A stretch of 64,000 bases of DNA, taken from assembly GCA_038501625.1 (NCBI GenBank), contig JAZAYU010000890.1, positions 1-64,000 of the forward strand, written 5' to 3'. The first letter of the stretch is position 1. Every line of letters begins with the position of its first letter. The stretch comes from Corbicula japonica. Its lineage: Eukaryota; Mollusca; Bivalvia; Venerida; Cyrenidae. The notes under the pieces were generated by a model, which ran no database searches, had not been told where the DNA came from, and was given only the letters and a program-made list of their open reading frames with translations. A program made the position numbers and the translations under genes. Positions 32,377 to 45,927 of this stretch are shown piece by piece.

Positions 32377-32984
32377 ATATGAGAAATGTATCAAACCGAT
32401 TAACAGTCACTTATATTGATTATCCAACAGATGTCGAAACTGGTACAAAAAGCTATAAATAGATTGGCCAAAACATGATCTTTATAGCTTTAGAGAACCA
32501 TCGTCTGGATCCACTTTTATTCGAATGTGATAATCATTAATGGTTACAGACCACTTATTAATGTTGATCCGGCATGTAAACACTTTTAGAAAGTCAGAAT
32601 TGATTGAGAAACATGGAAATTGAAAGGTAAAAAAGAAAATAATGTTGGGAAAATATATGATTTGAGTAGTAAGCCGAAAAAAATCGTAAAATTGTATACT
32701 TTCAAATTCCGTGATTAAATTAGTAGCACGTATTTTGACAGATTGTAGACAAAAGTTCCGCGACTTGGGCTAAAATGCCGAAAACGTTTACCGTTTATGC
32801 TATGATAAGAGTCGAATTTTAATATGTCTTTAAGTTGGTTCTAAATATAAGATTTTAAAGGCTTGACCAAATAGCAAATTTGAAATTTGATGAATTGCTA
32901 AAGTGGGAGTCTATAGGATTTGATTTAGTGGTCTATAGCCTAAACAGTCACGTGCTCCTCCATGTTACATCTCAATTCGTTATA
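32377..32984. other. Unique spacer between transposon and R element, nothing recognised
   Basis: About 600 bases of AT-rich sequence with no ORF or repeat that I recognise. It ends at TTATA, immediately before the first R copy. Confidence 0.5.
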
Positions 32985-33443
32985 GATCAGCGTACACTAA
33001 ATAAAAGCTGCTTCCCGGTTGGTTAAAAAAAAGTTAGGGGAAACCCGTAAGACTCTATAGAAACATTAGTTGATTGGCCAATATAGCTAAGGAAAAAATA
33101 AAACTCCTTCTAAAAAATAGAAATTGTGTATTTCTGCAGCTGTTGGAACCAAAAATCATTATCCAAAACATTTTGGATAAGAAAAAAATTACTTTTAAAA
33201 TAATGCCTATAAACAGGTTAGCCACAAGTAAATTTAGTCAATAGGCAAGGGTGGTAGTCTTCAAAGTGAAATTTGAGGTAGAAACCTACGGTCATGGTCG
33301 TATTTCATCTATGTTTTTATGTAGATTTATATTCAAACTTCATCAGAAGACCATGCCTGATATTGTCTAAGAATAAATAAATCAAGGAGACTCCCAAGAC
33401 TCTATATAGAACATATAGGGAAACGCAATAGTGTACGCTGACC
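32985..33443 (+). mobile_element. R element (MITE-like), copy 1, left border of macrosatellite
   Basis: 459 bp, starting GATCAGCGTACACTA and ending TAGTGTACGCTGACC, which are 15-bp inverted repeats with one mismatch. It is non-coding. By eye it is essentially identical to copy 2 at 43914-44373 (one A-run length difference and one substitution noticed), in the same orientation. Its left flank is TATA; its right flank is TTAA, which is the start of the satellite array. Confidence 0.85.
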
Positions 33444-36400
33444 TTAAGGCAGCAAGACTCTGGATGTATGTGATCTATTGAGCGCCTTGTTTGAAACTGA
33501 TTTTGTATACAATTTGTTAATTTTGTGAATATTGACAAATCTAAAGAATTTCTGCTTACATTTGCAGCAGTTAGAAGGTCAGTCTGATTGTAAGTTGTTA
33601 ATAAAGGGGCCTCTGAATTAAGACAGTGTTGAAAATAGCCTTATTCACTATATTCAGATTGGGAGATGGTGTTGTAGCTTTGTTGAGACCTGCACTTTAT
33701 TATATTTCCCATGAAAAGTATAGAAATTGTCACTTTTTAAGGTTGGATTGTTGTAAAACTATACATGGGAGTGCATTTGTTGTTATGCATTTGCTTATTT
33801 TGGTATAAAAAGGTTGCTAGATTTTGAGGATAATGCTTGCATTTGATGAAACTTAGAGGTGGTTTTCACTGTAAGGTATATTTGGATCAAAAGTGTAGCT
33901 TTGATTTAATTCTGGTTAGGAAAAAGTGACTTTATAATGAATTAGATTTGCCTTTTAGACACAAAAACTGTGTTTTTCCTCTTTTAGAAGTCTTTCTTAA
34001 TATTTCAGTAAGTCTCAGATTTGTTAGATATGTTTTTGATGCCTAATGTTGAACAGTGTAGAGTGGCTGTATATTAAAACTGGTAATAGAATAAAGGCAA
34101 AATGAGAAAAAATGAACTTTATGTGTGACTTTTGTTCGGTATGAGTTGGATTTCAGTTGCGAAGCAGTAAATTATTTCGCGAACAAATAATTTTGAGTCT
34201 GTTCCTGGAAGTTGCGATAAGTTTGACCATAAAATGCCACCGGGTATGTTAAATAGATCTCTGACTGTGTAAAGCATTTCACTTACTGATTTGCTACTAT
34301 GATTGGGGTATACAATAGTTTTAAATTTTGTTTTTAACAGAGAATAGCAGTATTTCTCTGTAAAAGTGGTTAACTGGTTTTCTTTTGGGAGTCTGGTCCC
34401 AGAAAACCATGGATTTTATGACAGACCTAAATCTGGCATATATGTTTACTAGAAATTGTTTAACATGGGGCCTTAAACATTGTCTGCTTGACACTTTTGT
34501 TTTCAAAACTGTAGCACCAGCTTGAGATTTTTTGAAAATAATTATAGCAGAAATATTTTTATTATATTTATACATACAAAATTGTAAGTTATAGCAAATT
34601 AGACTTATTTAGAGAACATGAGTTGTCTCCCTTTCAACAAAGAAAATTGAAACAGAAAAATCATTTAATGAAATATGCTTTATTATACAATCAGAGCAAT
34701 TGAATTACATAATAATTTAATCATTTCATGCATACTGACTATTTTTAAAGCATTTTGGATCTGATAATTCTTTATTTCATGGGATTTTGATATAGGATTA
34801 CCTATGAGGAGTGACATCATAGAGGCATTTCAGGGCAAAAACAAGCCCCTGGGTAAATAGCAGTGTCCAGTCAAGGTGTATTGTTTATTTTCATGCATAA
34901 AAACACATTTTATATGACAACTGGAAGAATTTAGTAAAAAACAGTCTCATGAAATGAATGATTTCCACTCCAAATGCATCAAAATGTCATTTTCTTTTGG
35001 ATTTTCACTATGTCTTGGTTTCCACAAAAGTCATGGCTGTGTATTTTAAGTGCAGAATGATACTAAATAGACTGTGTTTCCATGAATAAATATGTTTATA
35101 GCTGCTTTTAATGTAAAATTCAGGAATTTGATCTTGCAGGTAGTGAAAATTTATTGAAATAATAGCTAGAAAATGTCTTTTTTTGTATTTTTACATGGGG
35201 TGGGGATACAAAAATGACTCTGTATAGAAGCATTTAAGGCCAAGCCAAAAAATTACTTGTTTAAAATATCATGCCTGTGTGTGAGTCTTCAGTGGTCAAG
35301 TTTTATAACATAAACTGGAATATTCTATTTTTCCTGATTTTTTTTTGTTATGAATGTTTATAATCTGTTTATAGTGTTTTTAGTGTGGCTGAACTGTCAC
35401 CAACTGCTTACACTTGAAGAAGGGCTGTGAGTTCAGATTTAGACAAAAACAAACAAAACATGGATTTTAATTTTTGGAATTATTTATTTCTTCATTTTAT
35501 ACAATGTTTGAATATAACTAAAAATAATATGTGACGCTTAAGGCAGCAAGACTCTGGATGTATGTGATCTATTGAGCGCCTTGTTTGAAACTGATTTTGT
35601 ATACAATTTGTTAATTTTGTGAATATTGACAAATCTAAAGAATTTCTGCATACATTTGCAGCAGTTAGAAGGTCAGTCTGATTGTAAGTTGTTAATAAAG
35701 GGGCCTCTGAATTAAGATAGTGTTGAAAATAGCCTTATTCACTATATTCAGATTGGGAGATGGTGTTGTAGCTTTGTTGAGACCTGCACTTTATTATATT
35801 TCCCATGAAAAGTATAGAAATTGTCACTTTTTAAGGTTGGATTGTTGTAAAACTATACATGGGAGTGCATTTTTTGTTATGCATTTGCTTATTTTGGTAT
35901 AAAAAGGTTGCTAGATTTTGAGGATAATGCTTGCATTTGATGAAACTTAGAGGTGGTTTTCACTGTAAGGTATATTTGGATCAAAAGTGTAGCTTTGATT
36001 TAATTCTGGTTAGGAAAAAGTGACTTTATAATGAATTAGATTTGCCTTTTAGACACAAAAACTGTGTTTTTCCTCTTTTAGAAGTCTTTCTTAATATTTC
36101 AGTAAGTCTCAGATTTGTTAGATATGTTTTTGATGCCTAATGTTGAACAGTGTAGAGTGGCTGTATATTAAAACTGGTAATAGAATAAAGGCAAAATGAG
36201 AAAAAATGAATTTTATGTGTGACTTTTGTTCGGTATGAGTTGGATTTCAGTTGCGAAGCAGTAAATTATTTCGCGAACAAATAATTTTAAGTCTGTTCCT
36301 GGAAGTTGCGATAAGTTTGACCATAAAATGCCACCGGGTATGTTAAATAGATCTCTGACTGTGTAAAGCATTTCACTTACTGATTTGCTACTATGATTGG

Positions 36401-39400
36401 GGTATACAATAGTTTTAAATTTTGTTTTTAACAGAGAATAGCAGTATTTCTCTGTAAAAGTGGTTAACTGGTTTTCTTTTGGGAGTCTGGTCCCAGAAAA
36501 CCATGGATTTTATGACAGACCTAAATCTGGCATATATGTTTACTAGAAATTGTTTAACATGGGGCCTTAAACATTGTCTGCTTGACACTTTTGTTTTCAA
36601 AACTGTAGCACCAGCTTGAGATTTTTTGAAAATAATTATAGCAGAAATATTTTTATTATATTTATACATACAAAATTGTAAGTTATAGCAAATTAGACTT
36701 ATTTAGAGAACATGAGTTGTCTCCCTTTCAACAAAGAAAATTGAAACAGAAAAATCATTTAATGAAATATGCTTTATTATACAATCAGAGCAATTGAATT
36801 ACATAATAATTTAATCATTTCATGCATATTGACTATTTTTAAAGCATTTTGGATCTGATAATTCTTTATTTCATGGGATTTTGATATAGGATTACCTATG
36901 AGGAGTGACATCATAGAGGCATTTCAGGGCAAAAACAAGCCCCTGGGTAAATAGCAGTGTCCAGTCAAGGTGTATTGTTTATTTTCATGCATAAAAACAC
37001 ATTTTATATGACAACTGGAAGAATTTAGTAAAAAACAGTCTCATGAAATGAATGATTTCCACTCCAAATGCATCAAAATGTCATTTTCTTTTGGATTTTC
37101 ACTATGTCTTGGTTTCCACAAAAGTCATGGCTGTGTATTTTAAGTGCAGAATGATACTAAATAGACTGTGTTTCCATGAATAAATATGTTTATAGCTGCT
37201 TTTAATGTAAAATTCAGGAATTTGATCTTGCAGGTAGTGAAAATTTATTGAAATAATAGCTAGAAAATGTCTTTTTTTGTATTTTTACATGGGGTGGGGA
37301 TACAAAAATGACTCTGTATAGAAGCATTTAAGGCCAAGCCAAAAAATTACTTGTTTAAAATATCATGCCTGTGTGTGAGTCTTCAGTGGTCAAGTTTTAT
37401 AACATAAACTGGAATATTCTATTTTTCCTGATTTTTTTTGTTATGAATGTTTATAATCTGTTTATAGTGTTTTTAGTGTGGCTGAACTGTCACCAACTGC
37501 TTACACTTGAAGAAGGGCTGTGAGTTCAGATTTAGACAAAAACAAACAAAACATGGATTTTAATTTTTGGAATTATTTATTTCTTCATTTTATACAATGT
37601 TTGAATATAACTAAAAATAATATGTGACGCTTAAGGCAGCAAGACTCTGGATGTATGTGATCTATTGAGCGCCTTGTTTGAAACTGATTTTGTATACAAT
37701 TTGTTAATTTTGTGAATATTGACAAATCTAAAGAATTTCTGCATACATTTGCAGCAGTTAGAAGGTCAGTCTGATTGTAAGTTGTTAATAAAGGGGCCTC
37801 TGAATTAAGATAGTGTTGAAAATAGCCTTATTCACTATATTCAGATTGGGAGATGGTGTTGTAGCTTTGTTGAGACCTGCACTTTATTATATTTCCCATG
37901 AAAAGTATAGAAATTGTCACTTTTTAAGGTTGGATTGTTGTAAAACTATACATGGGAGTGCATTTTTTGTTATGCATTTGCTTATTTTGGTATAAAAAGG
38001 TTGCTAGATTTTGAGGATAATGCTTGCATTTGATGAAACTTAGAGGTGGTTTTCACTGTAAGGTATATTTGGATCAAAAGTGTAGCTTTGATTTAATTCT
38101 GGTTAGGAAAAAGTGACTTTATAATGAATTAGATTTGCCTTTTAGACACAAAAACTGTGTTTTTCCTCTTTTAGAAGTCTTTCTTAATATTTCAGTAAGT
38201 CTCAGATTTGTTAGATATGTTTTTGATGCCTAATGTTGAACAGTGTAGAGTGGCTGTATATTAAAACTGGTAATAGAATAAAGGCAAAATGAGAAAAAAT
38301 GAATTTTATGTGTGACTTTTGTTCGGTATGAGTTGGATTTCAGTTGCGAAGCAGTAAATTATTTCGCGAACAAATAATTTTAAGTCTGTTCCTGGAAGTT
38401 GCGATAAGTTTGACCATAAAATGCCACCGGGTATGTTAAATAGATCTCTGACTGTGTAAAGCATTTCACTTACTGATTTGCTACTATGATTGGGGTATAC
38501 AATAGTTTTAAATTTTGTTTTTAACAGAGAATAGCAGTATTTCTCTGTAAAAGTGGTTAACTGGTTTTCTTTTGGGAGTCTGGTCCCAGAAAACCATGGA
38601 TTTTATGACAGACCTAAATCTGGCATATATGTTTACTAGAAATTGTTTAACATGGGGCCTTAAACATTGTCTGCTTGACACTTTTGTTTTCAAAACTGTA
38701 GCACCAGCTTGAGATTTTTTGAAAATAATTATAGCAGAAATATTTTTATTATATTTATACATACAAAATTGTAAGTTATAGCAAATTAGACTTATTTAGA
38801 GAACATGAGTTGTCTCCCTTTCAACAAAGAAAATTGAAACAGAAAAATCATTTAATGAAATATGCTTTATTATACAATCAGAGCAATTGAATTACATAAT
38901 AATTTAATCATTTCATGCATATTGACTATTTTTAAAGCATTTTGGATCTGATAATTCTTTATTTCATGGGATTTTGATATAGGATTACCTATGAGGAGTG
39001 ACATCATAGAGGCATTTCAGGGCAAAAACAAGCCCCTGGGTAAATAGCAGTGTCCAGTCAAGGTGTATTGTTTATTTTCATGCATAAAAACACATTTTAT
39101 ATGACAACTGGAAGAATTTAGTAAAAAACAGTCTCATGAAATGAATGATTTCCACTCCAAATGCATCAAAATGTCATTTTCTTTTGGATTTTCACTATGT
39201 CTTGGTTTCCACAAAAGTCATGGCTGTGTATTTTAAGTGCAGAATGATACTAAATAGACTGTGTTTCCATGAATAAATATGTTTATAGCTGCTTTTAATG
39301 TAAAATTCAGGAATTTGATCTTGCAGGTAGTGAAAATTTATTGAAATAATAGCTAGAAAATGTCTTTTTTTGTATTTTTACATGGGGTGGGGATACAAAA

Positions 39401-42400
39401 ATGACTCTGTATAGAAGCATTTAAGGCCAAGCCAAAAAATTACTTGTTTAAAATATCATGCCTGTGTGTGAGTCTTCAGTGGTCAAGTTTTATAACATAA
39501 ACTGGAATATTCTATTTTTCCTGATTTTTTTTGTTATGAATGTTTATAATCTGTTTATAGTGTTTTTAGTGTGGCTGAACTGTCACCAACTGCTTACACT
39601 TGAAGAAGGGCTGTGAGTTCAGATTTAGACAAAAACAAACAAAACATGGATTTTAATTTTTGGAATTATTTATTTCTTCATTTTATACAATGTTTGAATA
39701 TAACTAAAAATAATATGTGACGCTTAAGGCAGCAAGACTCTGGATGTATGTGATCTATTGAGCGCCTTGTTTGAAACTGATTTTGTATACAATTTGTTAA
39801 TTTTGTGAATATTGACAAATCTAAAGAATTTCTGCATACATTTGCAGCAGTTAGAAGGTCAGTCTGATTGTAAGTTGTTAATAAAGGGGCCTCTGAATTA
39901 AGATAGTGTTGAAAATAGCCTTATTCACTATATTCAGATTGGGAGATGGTGTTGTAGCTTTGTTGAGACCTGCACTTTATTATATTTCCCATGAAAAGTA
40001 TAGAAATTGTCACTTTTTAAGGTTGGATTGTTGTAAAACTATACATGGGAGTGCATTTTTTGTTATGCATTTGCTTATTTTGGTATAAAAAGGTTGCTAG
40101 ATTTTGAGGATAATGCTTGCATTTGATGAAACTTAGAGGTGGTTTTCACTGTAAGGTATATTTGGATCAAAAGTGTAGCTTTGATTTAATTCTGGTTAGG
40201 AAAAAGTGACTTTATAATGAATTAGATTTGCCTTTTAGACACAAAAACTGTGTTTTTCCTCTTTTAGAAGTCTTTCTTAATATTTCAGTAAGTCTCAGAT
40301 TTGTTAGATATGTTTTTGATGCCTAATGTTGAACAGTGTAGAGTGGCTGTATATTAAAACTGGTAATAGAATAAAGGCAAAATGAGAAAAAATGAATTTT
40401 ATGTGTGACTTTTGTTCGGTATGAGTTGGATTTCAGTTGCGAAGCAGTAAATTATTTCGCGAACAAATAATTTTAAGTCTGTTCCTGGAAGTTGCGATAA
40501 GTTTGACCATAAAATGCCACCGGGTATGTTAAATAGATCTCTGACTGTGTAAAGCATTTCACTTACTGATTTGCTACTATGATTGGGGTATACAATAGTT
40601 TTAAATTTTGTTTTTAACAGAGAATAGCAGTATTTCTCTGTAAAAGTGGTTAACTGGTTTTCTTTTGGGAGTCTGGTCCCAGAAAACCATGGATTTTATG
40701 ACAGACCTAAATCTGGCATATATGTTTACTAGAAATTGTTTAACATGGGGCCTTAAACATTGTCTGCTTGACACTTTTGTTTTCAAAACTGTAGCACCAG
40801 CTTGAGATTTTTTGAAAATAATTATAGCAGAAATATTTTTATTATATTTATACATACAAAATTGTAAGTTATAGCAAATTAGACTTATTTAGAGAACATG
40901 AGTTGTCTCCCTTTCAACAAAGAAAATTGAAACAGAAAAATCATTTAATGAAATATGCTTTATTATACAATCAGAGCAATTGAATTACATAATAATTTAA
41001 TCATTTCATGCATATTGACTATTTTTAAAGCATTTTGGATCTGATAATTCTTTATTTCATGGGATTTTGATATAGGATTACCTATGAGGAGTGACATCAT
41101 AGAGGCATTTCAGGGCAAAAACAAGCCCCTGGGTAAATAGCAGTGTCCAGTCAAGGTGTATTGTTTATTTTCATGCATAAAAACACATTTTATATGACAA
41201 CTGGAAGAATTTAGTAAAAAACAGTCTCATGAAATGAATGATTTCCACTCCAAATGCATCAAAATGTCATTTTCTTTTGGATTTTCACTATGTCTTGGTT
41301 TCCACAAAAGTCATGGCTGTGTATTTTAAGTGCAGAATGATACTAAATAGACTGTGTTTCCATGAATAAATATGTTTATAGCTGCTTTTAATGTAAAATT
41401 CAGGAATTTGATCTTGCAGGTAGTGAAAATTTATTGAAATAATAGCTAGAAAATGTCTTTTTTTGTATTTTTACATGGGGTGGGGATACAAAAATGACTC
41501 TGTATAGAAGCATTTAAGGCCAAGCCAAAAAATTACTTGTTTAAAATATCATGCCTGTGTGTGAGTCTTCAGTGGTCAAGTTTTATAACATAAACTGGAA
41601 TATTCTATTTTTCCTGATTTTTTTTGTTATGAATGTTTATAATCTGTTTATAGTGTTTTTAGTGTGGCTGAACTGTCACCAACTGCTTACACTTGAAGAA
41701 GGGCTGTGAGTTCAGATTTAGACAAAAACAAACAAAACATGGATTTTAATTTTTGGAATTATTTATTTCTTCATTTTATACAATGTTTGAATATAACTAA
41801 AAATAATATGTGACGCTAAAGGCAGCAAGACTCTGGATGTATGTGATCTATTGAGCGCCTTGTTTGAAACTGATTTTGTATACAATTTGTTAATTTTGTG
41901 AATATTGACAAATCTAAAGAATTTCTGCATACATTTGCAGCAGTTAGAAGGTCAGTCTGATTGTAAGTTGTTAATAAAGGGGCCTCTGAATTAAGATAGT
42001 GTTGAAAATAGCCTTATTCACTATATTCAGATTGGGAGATGGTGTTGTAGCTTTGTTGAGACCTGCACTTTATTATATTTCCCATGAAAAGTATAGAAAT
42101 TGTCACTTTTTAAGGTTGGATTGTTGTAAAACTATACATGGGAGTGCATTTTTTGTTATGCATTTGCTTATTTTGGTATAAAAAGGTTGCTAGATTTTGA
42201 GGATAATGCTTGCATTTGATGAAACTTAGAGGTGGTTTTCACTGTAAGGTATATTTGGATCAAAAGTGTAGCTTTGATTTAATTCTGGTTAGGAAAAAGT
42301 GACTTTATAATGAATTAGATTTGCCTTTTAGACACAAAAACTGTGTTTTTCCTCTTTTAGAAGTCTTTCTTAATATTTCAGTAAGTCTCAGATTTGTTAG

Positions 42401-43913
42401 ATATGTTTTTGATGCCTAATGTTGAACAGTGTAGAGTGGCTGTATATTAAAACTGGTAATAGAATAAAGGCAAAATGAGAAAAAATGAATTTTATGTGTG
42501 ACTTTTGTTCGGTATGAGTTGGATTTCAGTTGCGAAGCAGTAAATTATTTCGCGAACAAATAATTTTAAGTCTGTTCCTGGAAGTTGCGATAAGTTTGAC
42601 CATAAAATGCCACCGGGTATGTTAAATAGATCTCTGACTGTGTAAAGCATTTCACTTACTGATTTGCTACTATGATTGGGGTATACAATAGTTTTAAATT
42701 TTGTTTTTAACAGAGAATAGCAGTATTTCTCTGTAAAAGTGGTTAACTGGTTTTCTTTTGGGAGTCTGGTCCCAGAAAACCATGGATTTTATGACAGACC
42801 TAAATCTGGCATATATGTTTACTAGAAATTGTTTAACATGGGGCCTTAAACATTGTCTGCTTGACACTTTTGTTTTCAAAACTGTAGCACCAGCTTGAGA
42901 TTTTTTGAAAATAATTATAGCAGAAATATTTTTATTATATTTATACCTACAAAATTGTAAGTTATAGCAAATTAGACTTATTTAGAGAACATGAGTTGTC
43001 TCCCTTTCAACAAAGAAAATTGAAACAGAAAAATCATTTAATGAAATATGCTTTATTATACAATCAGAGCAATTGAATTACATAATAATTTAATCATTTC
43101 ATGCATATTGACTATTTTTAAAGCATTTTGGATCTGATAATTCTTTATTTCATGGGATTTTGATATAGGATTACCTATGAGGAGTGACATCATAGAGGCA
43201 TTTCAGGGCAAAAACAAGCCCCTGGGTAAATAGCAGTGTCCAGTCAAGGTGTATTGTTTATTTTCATGCATAAAAACACATTTTATATGACAACTGGAAG
43301 AATTTAGTAAAAAACAGTCTCATGAAATGAATGATTTCCACTCCAAATGCATCAAAATGTCATTTTCTTTTGGATTTTCACTATGTCTTGGTTTCCACAA
43401 AAGTCATGGCTGTGTATTTTAAGTGCAGAATGATACTAAATAGACTGTGTTTCCATGAATAAATATGTTTATAGCTGCTTTTAATGTAAAATTCAGGAAT
43501 TTGATCTTGCAGGTAGTGAAAATTTATTGAAATAATAGCTAGAAAATGTCTTTTTTTGTATTTTTACATGGGGTGGGGATACAAAAATGACTCTGTATAG
43601 AAGCATTTAAGGCCAAGCCAAAAAATTACTTGTTTAAAATATCATGCCTGTGTGTGAGTCTTCAGTGGTCAAGTTTTATAACATAAACTGGAATATTCTA
43701 TTTTTCCTGATTTTTTTTGTTATGAATGTTTATAATCTGTTTATAGTGTTTTTAGTGTGGCTGAACTGTCACCAACTGCTTACACTTGAAGAAGGGCTGT
43801 GAGTTCAGATTTAGACAAAAACAAACAAAACATGGATTTTAATTTTTGGAATTATTTATTTCTTCATTTTATACAATGTTTGAATATAACTAAAAATAAT
43901 ATGTGACGCTTAA
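33444..43913 (+). repeat. 2,093-bp macrosatellite, block A, five units
   Basis: Units begin at GGCAGCAAG: 33448, 35542, 37635, 39728 and 41821. The first is 2,094 bp and the others 2,093 bp. Unit borders read GACGCTTAAGGCAGCAAG, except before the fifth (GCTAAAGG). Units 2-5 are almost identical; unit 1 differs at several sites (for example TTGAGTCTG for TTAAGTCTG, and a 9-T run for 8-T). Each unit contains a 60-codon plus-strand ORF with a GTG start and an 84-codon minus-strand ORF. Neither has recognisable domains, so they are not called as genes. The plus strand is T- and G-rich with C the rarest base. The block is bounded by R copies on both sides. Confidence 0.97.
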
Positions 43914-44373
43914 GATCAGCGTACACTAAATAAAAGCTGCTTCCCGGTTGGTTAAAAAAAAAGTTAGGGGAAACCCGTAAGACTCTATAGAAACATTAGT
44001 TGATTGGCCAATATAGCTAAGGAAAAAATAAAACTCCTTCTAAAAAATAGAAATTGTGTATTTCTGCAGCTGTTGGAACCAAAAATCATTATCCAAAACA
44101 TTTTGGATAAGAAAAAAATTACTTTTAAAATAATGCCTATAAACAGGTTAGCCACAAGTAAATTTAGTCAATAGGCAAGGGTGGTAGTCTTCAAAGTGAA
44201 ATTTGAGGTAGAAACCTACGGTCATGGTGGTATTTCATCTATGTTTTTATGTAGATTTATATTCAAACTTCATCAGAAGACCATGCCTGATATTGTCTAA
44301 GAATAAATAAATCAAGGAGACTCCCAAGACTCTATATAGAACATATAGGGAAACGCAATAGTGTACGCTGACC
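43914..44373 (+). mobile_element. R element (MITE-like), copy 2, right border of satellite block A
   Basis: 460 bp, direct repeat of copy 1. Its left flank is the satellite border GACGCTTAA; its right flank is TAAAC of unique sequence. The inner flanks of the two copies (TTAA on both) together look like a TTAA target-site duplication in a satellite unit. The outer flanks (TTATA and TAAAC) would belong to a different insertion. Confidence 0.85.
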
Positions 44374-45427
44374 TAAACTTTCTCTTTCTTTCAGAAGTAC
44401 CGCGAGACTGTTTTCCGAAAATTTTATTTATGTGATATTTTTTTAATAAATGACAACAAACTGCATCAATTCTTTTCTACATGTTTTAATCTAAGTCCAG
44501 AATACAAATATAAAAAAAAATACGAAAAAAATAAGAAACTATTTTATTCAGAAATCACGATCGTGAAGTTCCGTATCCAGTCGGCCTTTTTCGGACGCTG
44601 TGTGGTATATGGGCCCCATCTGGGTCCCGTATGGGCAGTTAGCCCAGATACAGCCCATATGGGGCCCATTTGGGCTTGCGTGCTGGGAACGTCGCTATCC
44701 CAATTTTTAACTGAGAGAACTGATAAAGTTACATAAAGCGCATTATTTCTCGTGTCATTTAATATATTTTTACATATTCAGTAACTGTCTATTGAAAAAA
44801 TTGTTGATTTCAATAAAAAAAAATAAAATATGATTAATTTTACGCATAGCTGCAATGTCGTCATACATACGCTTACCCCCCTGACCGATTGTACGGAAAT
44901 ATCGACTTCCGTAGTTTAGACACTAATTTCGAAATGGTCAATTGCACACGGATCAATGTCTTATTGTCCTATCAGAAAACCTTATTTGCAAACCGGAAGA
45001 CACGGTTTCAAAGTCTCAAGGTACTCCTTTATGCTCATGCGCAATACCGTTATCGGAATCGACACGACACAATTTGACGCGCTTCGTAGGGTCGATTCCG
45101 TATGAAGACTGTCAATATTTTAGTGTCTGTTAACTTTGTTCGATGCGCCTTGCTATTAAATACTGAAACAGACTATCATGTATATGAATGTAAAGCTTTC
45201 GCATTGACTTTCAGATAAACAATATTTCCTGACACTGAACGCTTCCGATACGAGAGAGATGCTTAAGAAAGTTGTTTCGAGAAATTTTCGGGATCCTCCA
45301 CTGGTGCATGGATTTGCTGCAAACAAATGGAAACCTTGGATACAAGGTGTATGGAATATGATACAAATCAGATTTGGAAATGATCTTATAGTTTTTAGTG
45401 ATCTTCAGATCTTTCCTGTGTTATTTG
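44374..45427. other. Unique segment between R copy 2 and the gap, with a palindromic GGGCCC-rich repeat
   Basis: About 1 kb, mostly AT-rich. Around 44607-44680, words such as TGGGCCCCATCTGGG, AGCCCAGATACAGCCCATAT and GGGGCCCATTTGGGC form overlapping inverted repeats. An open frame from 45259 runs into the gap, but its 56 readable residues are not recognised. Confidence 0.55.
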
Positions 45428-45927
45428 NNNNNNNNNNNNNNNNNNNNNNNNNNNNNNNNNNNNNNNNNNNNNNNNNNNNNNNNNNNNNNNNNNNNNNNNN
45501 NNNNNNNNNNNNNNNNNNNNNNNNNNNNNNNNNNNNNNNNNNNNNNNNNNNNNNNNNNNNNNNNNNNNNNNNNNNNNNNNNNNNNNNNNNNNNNNNNNNN
45601 NNNNNNNNNNNNNNNNNNNNNNNNNNNNNNNNNNNNNNNNNNNNNNNNNNNNNNNNNNNNNNNNNNNNNNNNNNNNNNNNNNNNNNNNNNNNNNNNNNNN
45701 NNNNNNNNNNNNNNNNNNNNNNNNNNNNNNNNNNNNNNNNNNNNNNNNNNNNNNNNNNNNNNNNNNNNNNNNNNNNNNNNNNNNNNNNNNNNNNNNNNNN
45801 NNNNNNNNNNNNNNNNNNNNNNNNNNNNNNNNNNNNNNNNNNNNNNNNNNNNNNNNNNNNNNNNNNNNNNNNNNNNNNNNNNNNNNNNNNNNNNNNNNNN
45901 NNNNNNNNNNNNNNNNNNNNNNNNNNN
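45428..45927. other. Assembly gap of 500 Ns
   Basis: Exactly 500 undetermined bases, the usual arbitrary scaffold gap size, so the true distance is unknown. The sequence resumes in mid-satellite, about 46 bases into a unit. Confidence 0.98.

Noticed and set aside
32985..44373. R copies as LTRs of a retrotransposon with the satellite as its body
   Set aside because: R starts and ends with inverted GATCAGCG/CGCTGACC and not TG...CA. The interior is a tandem repeat with no gag-pol or primer-binding site, and the flanks lack a matching 4-6 bp duplication.
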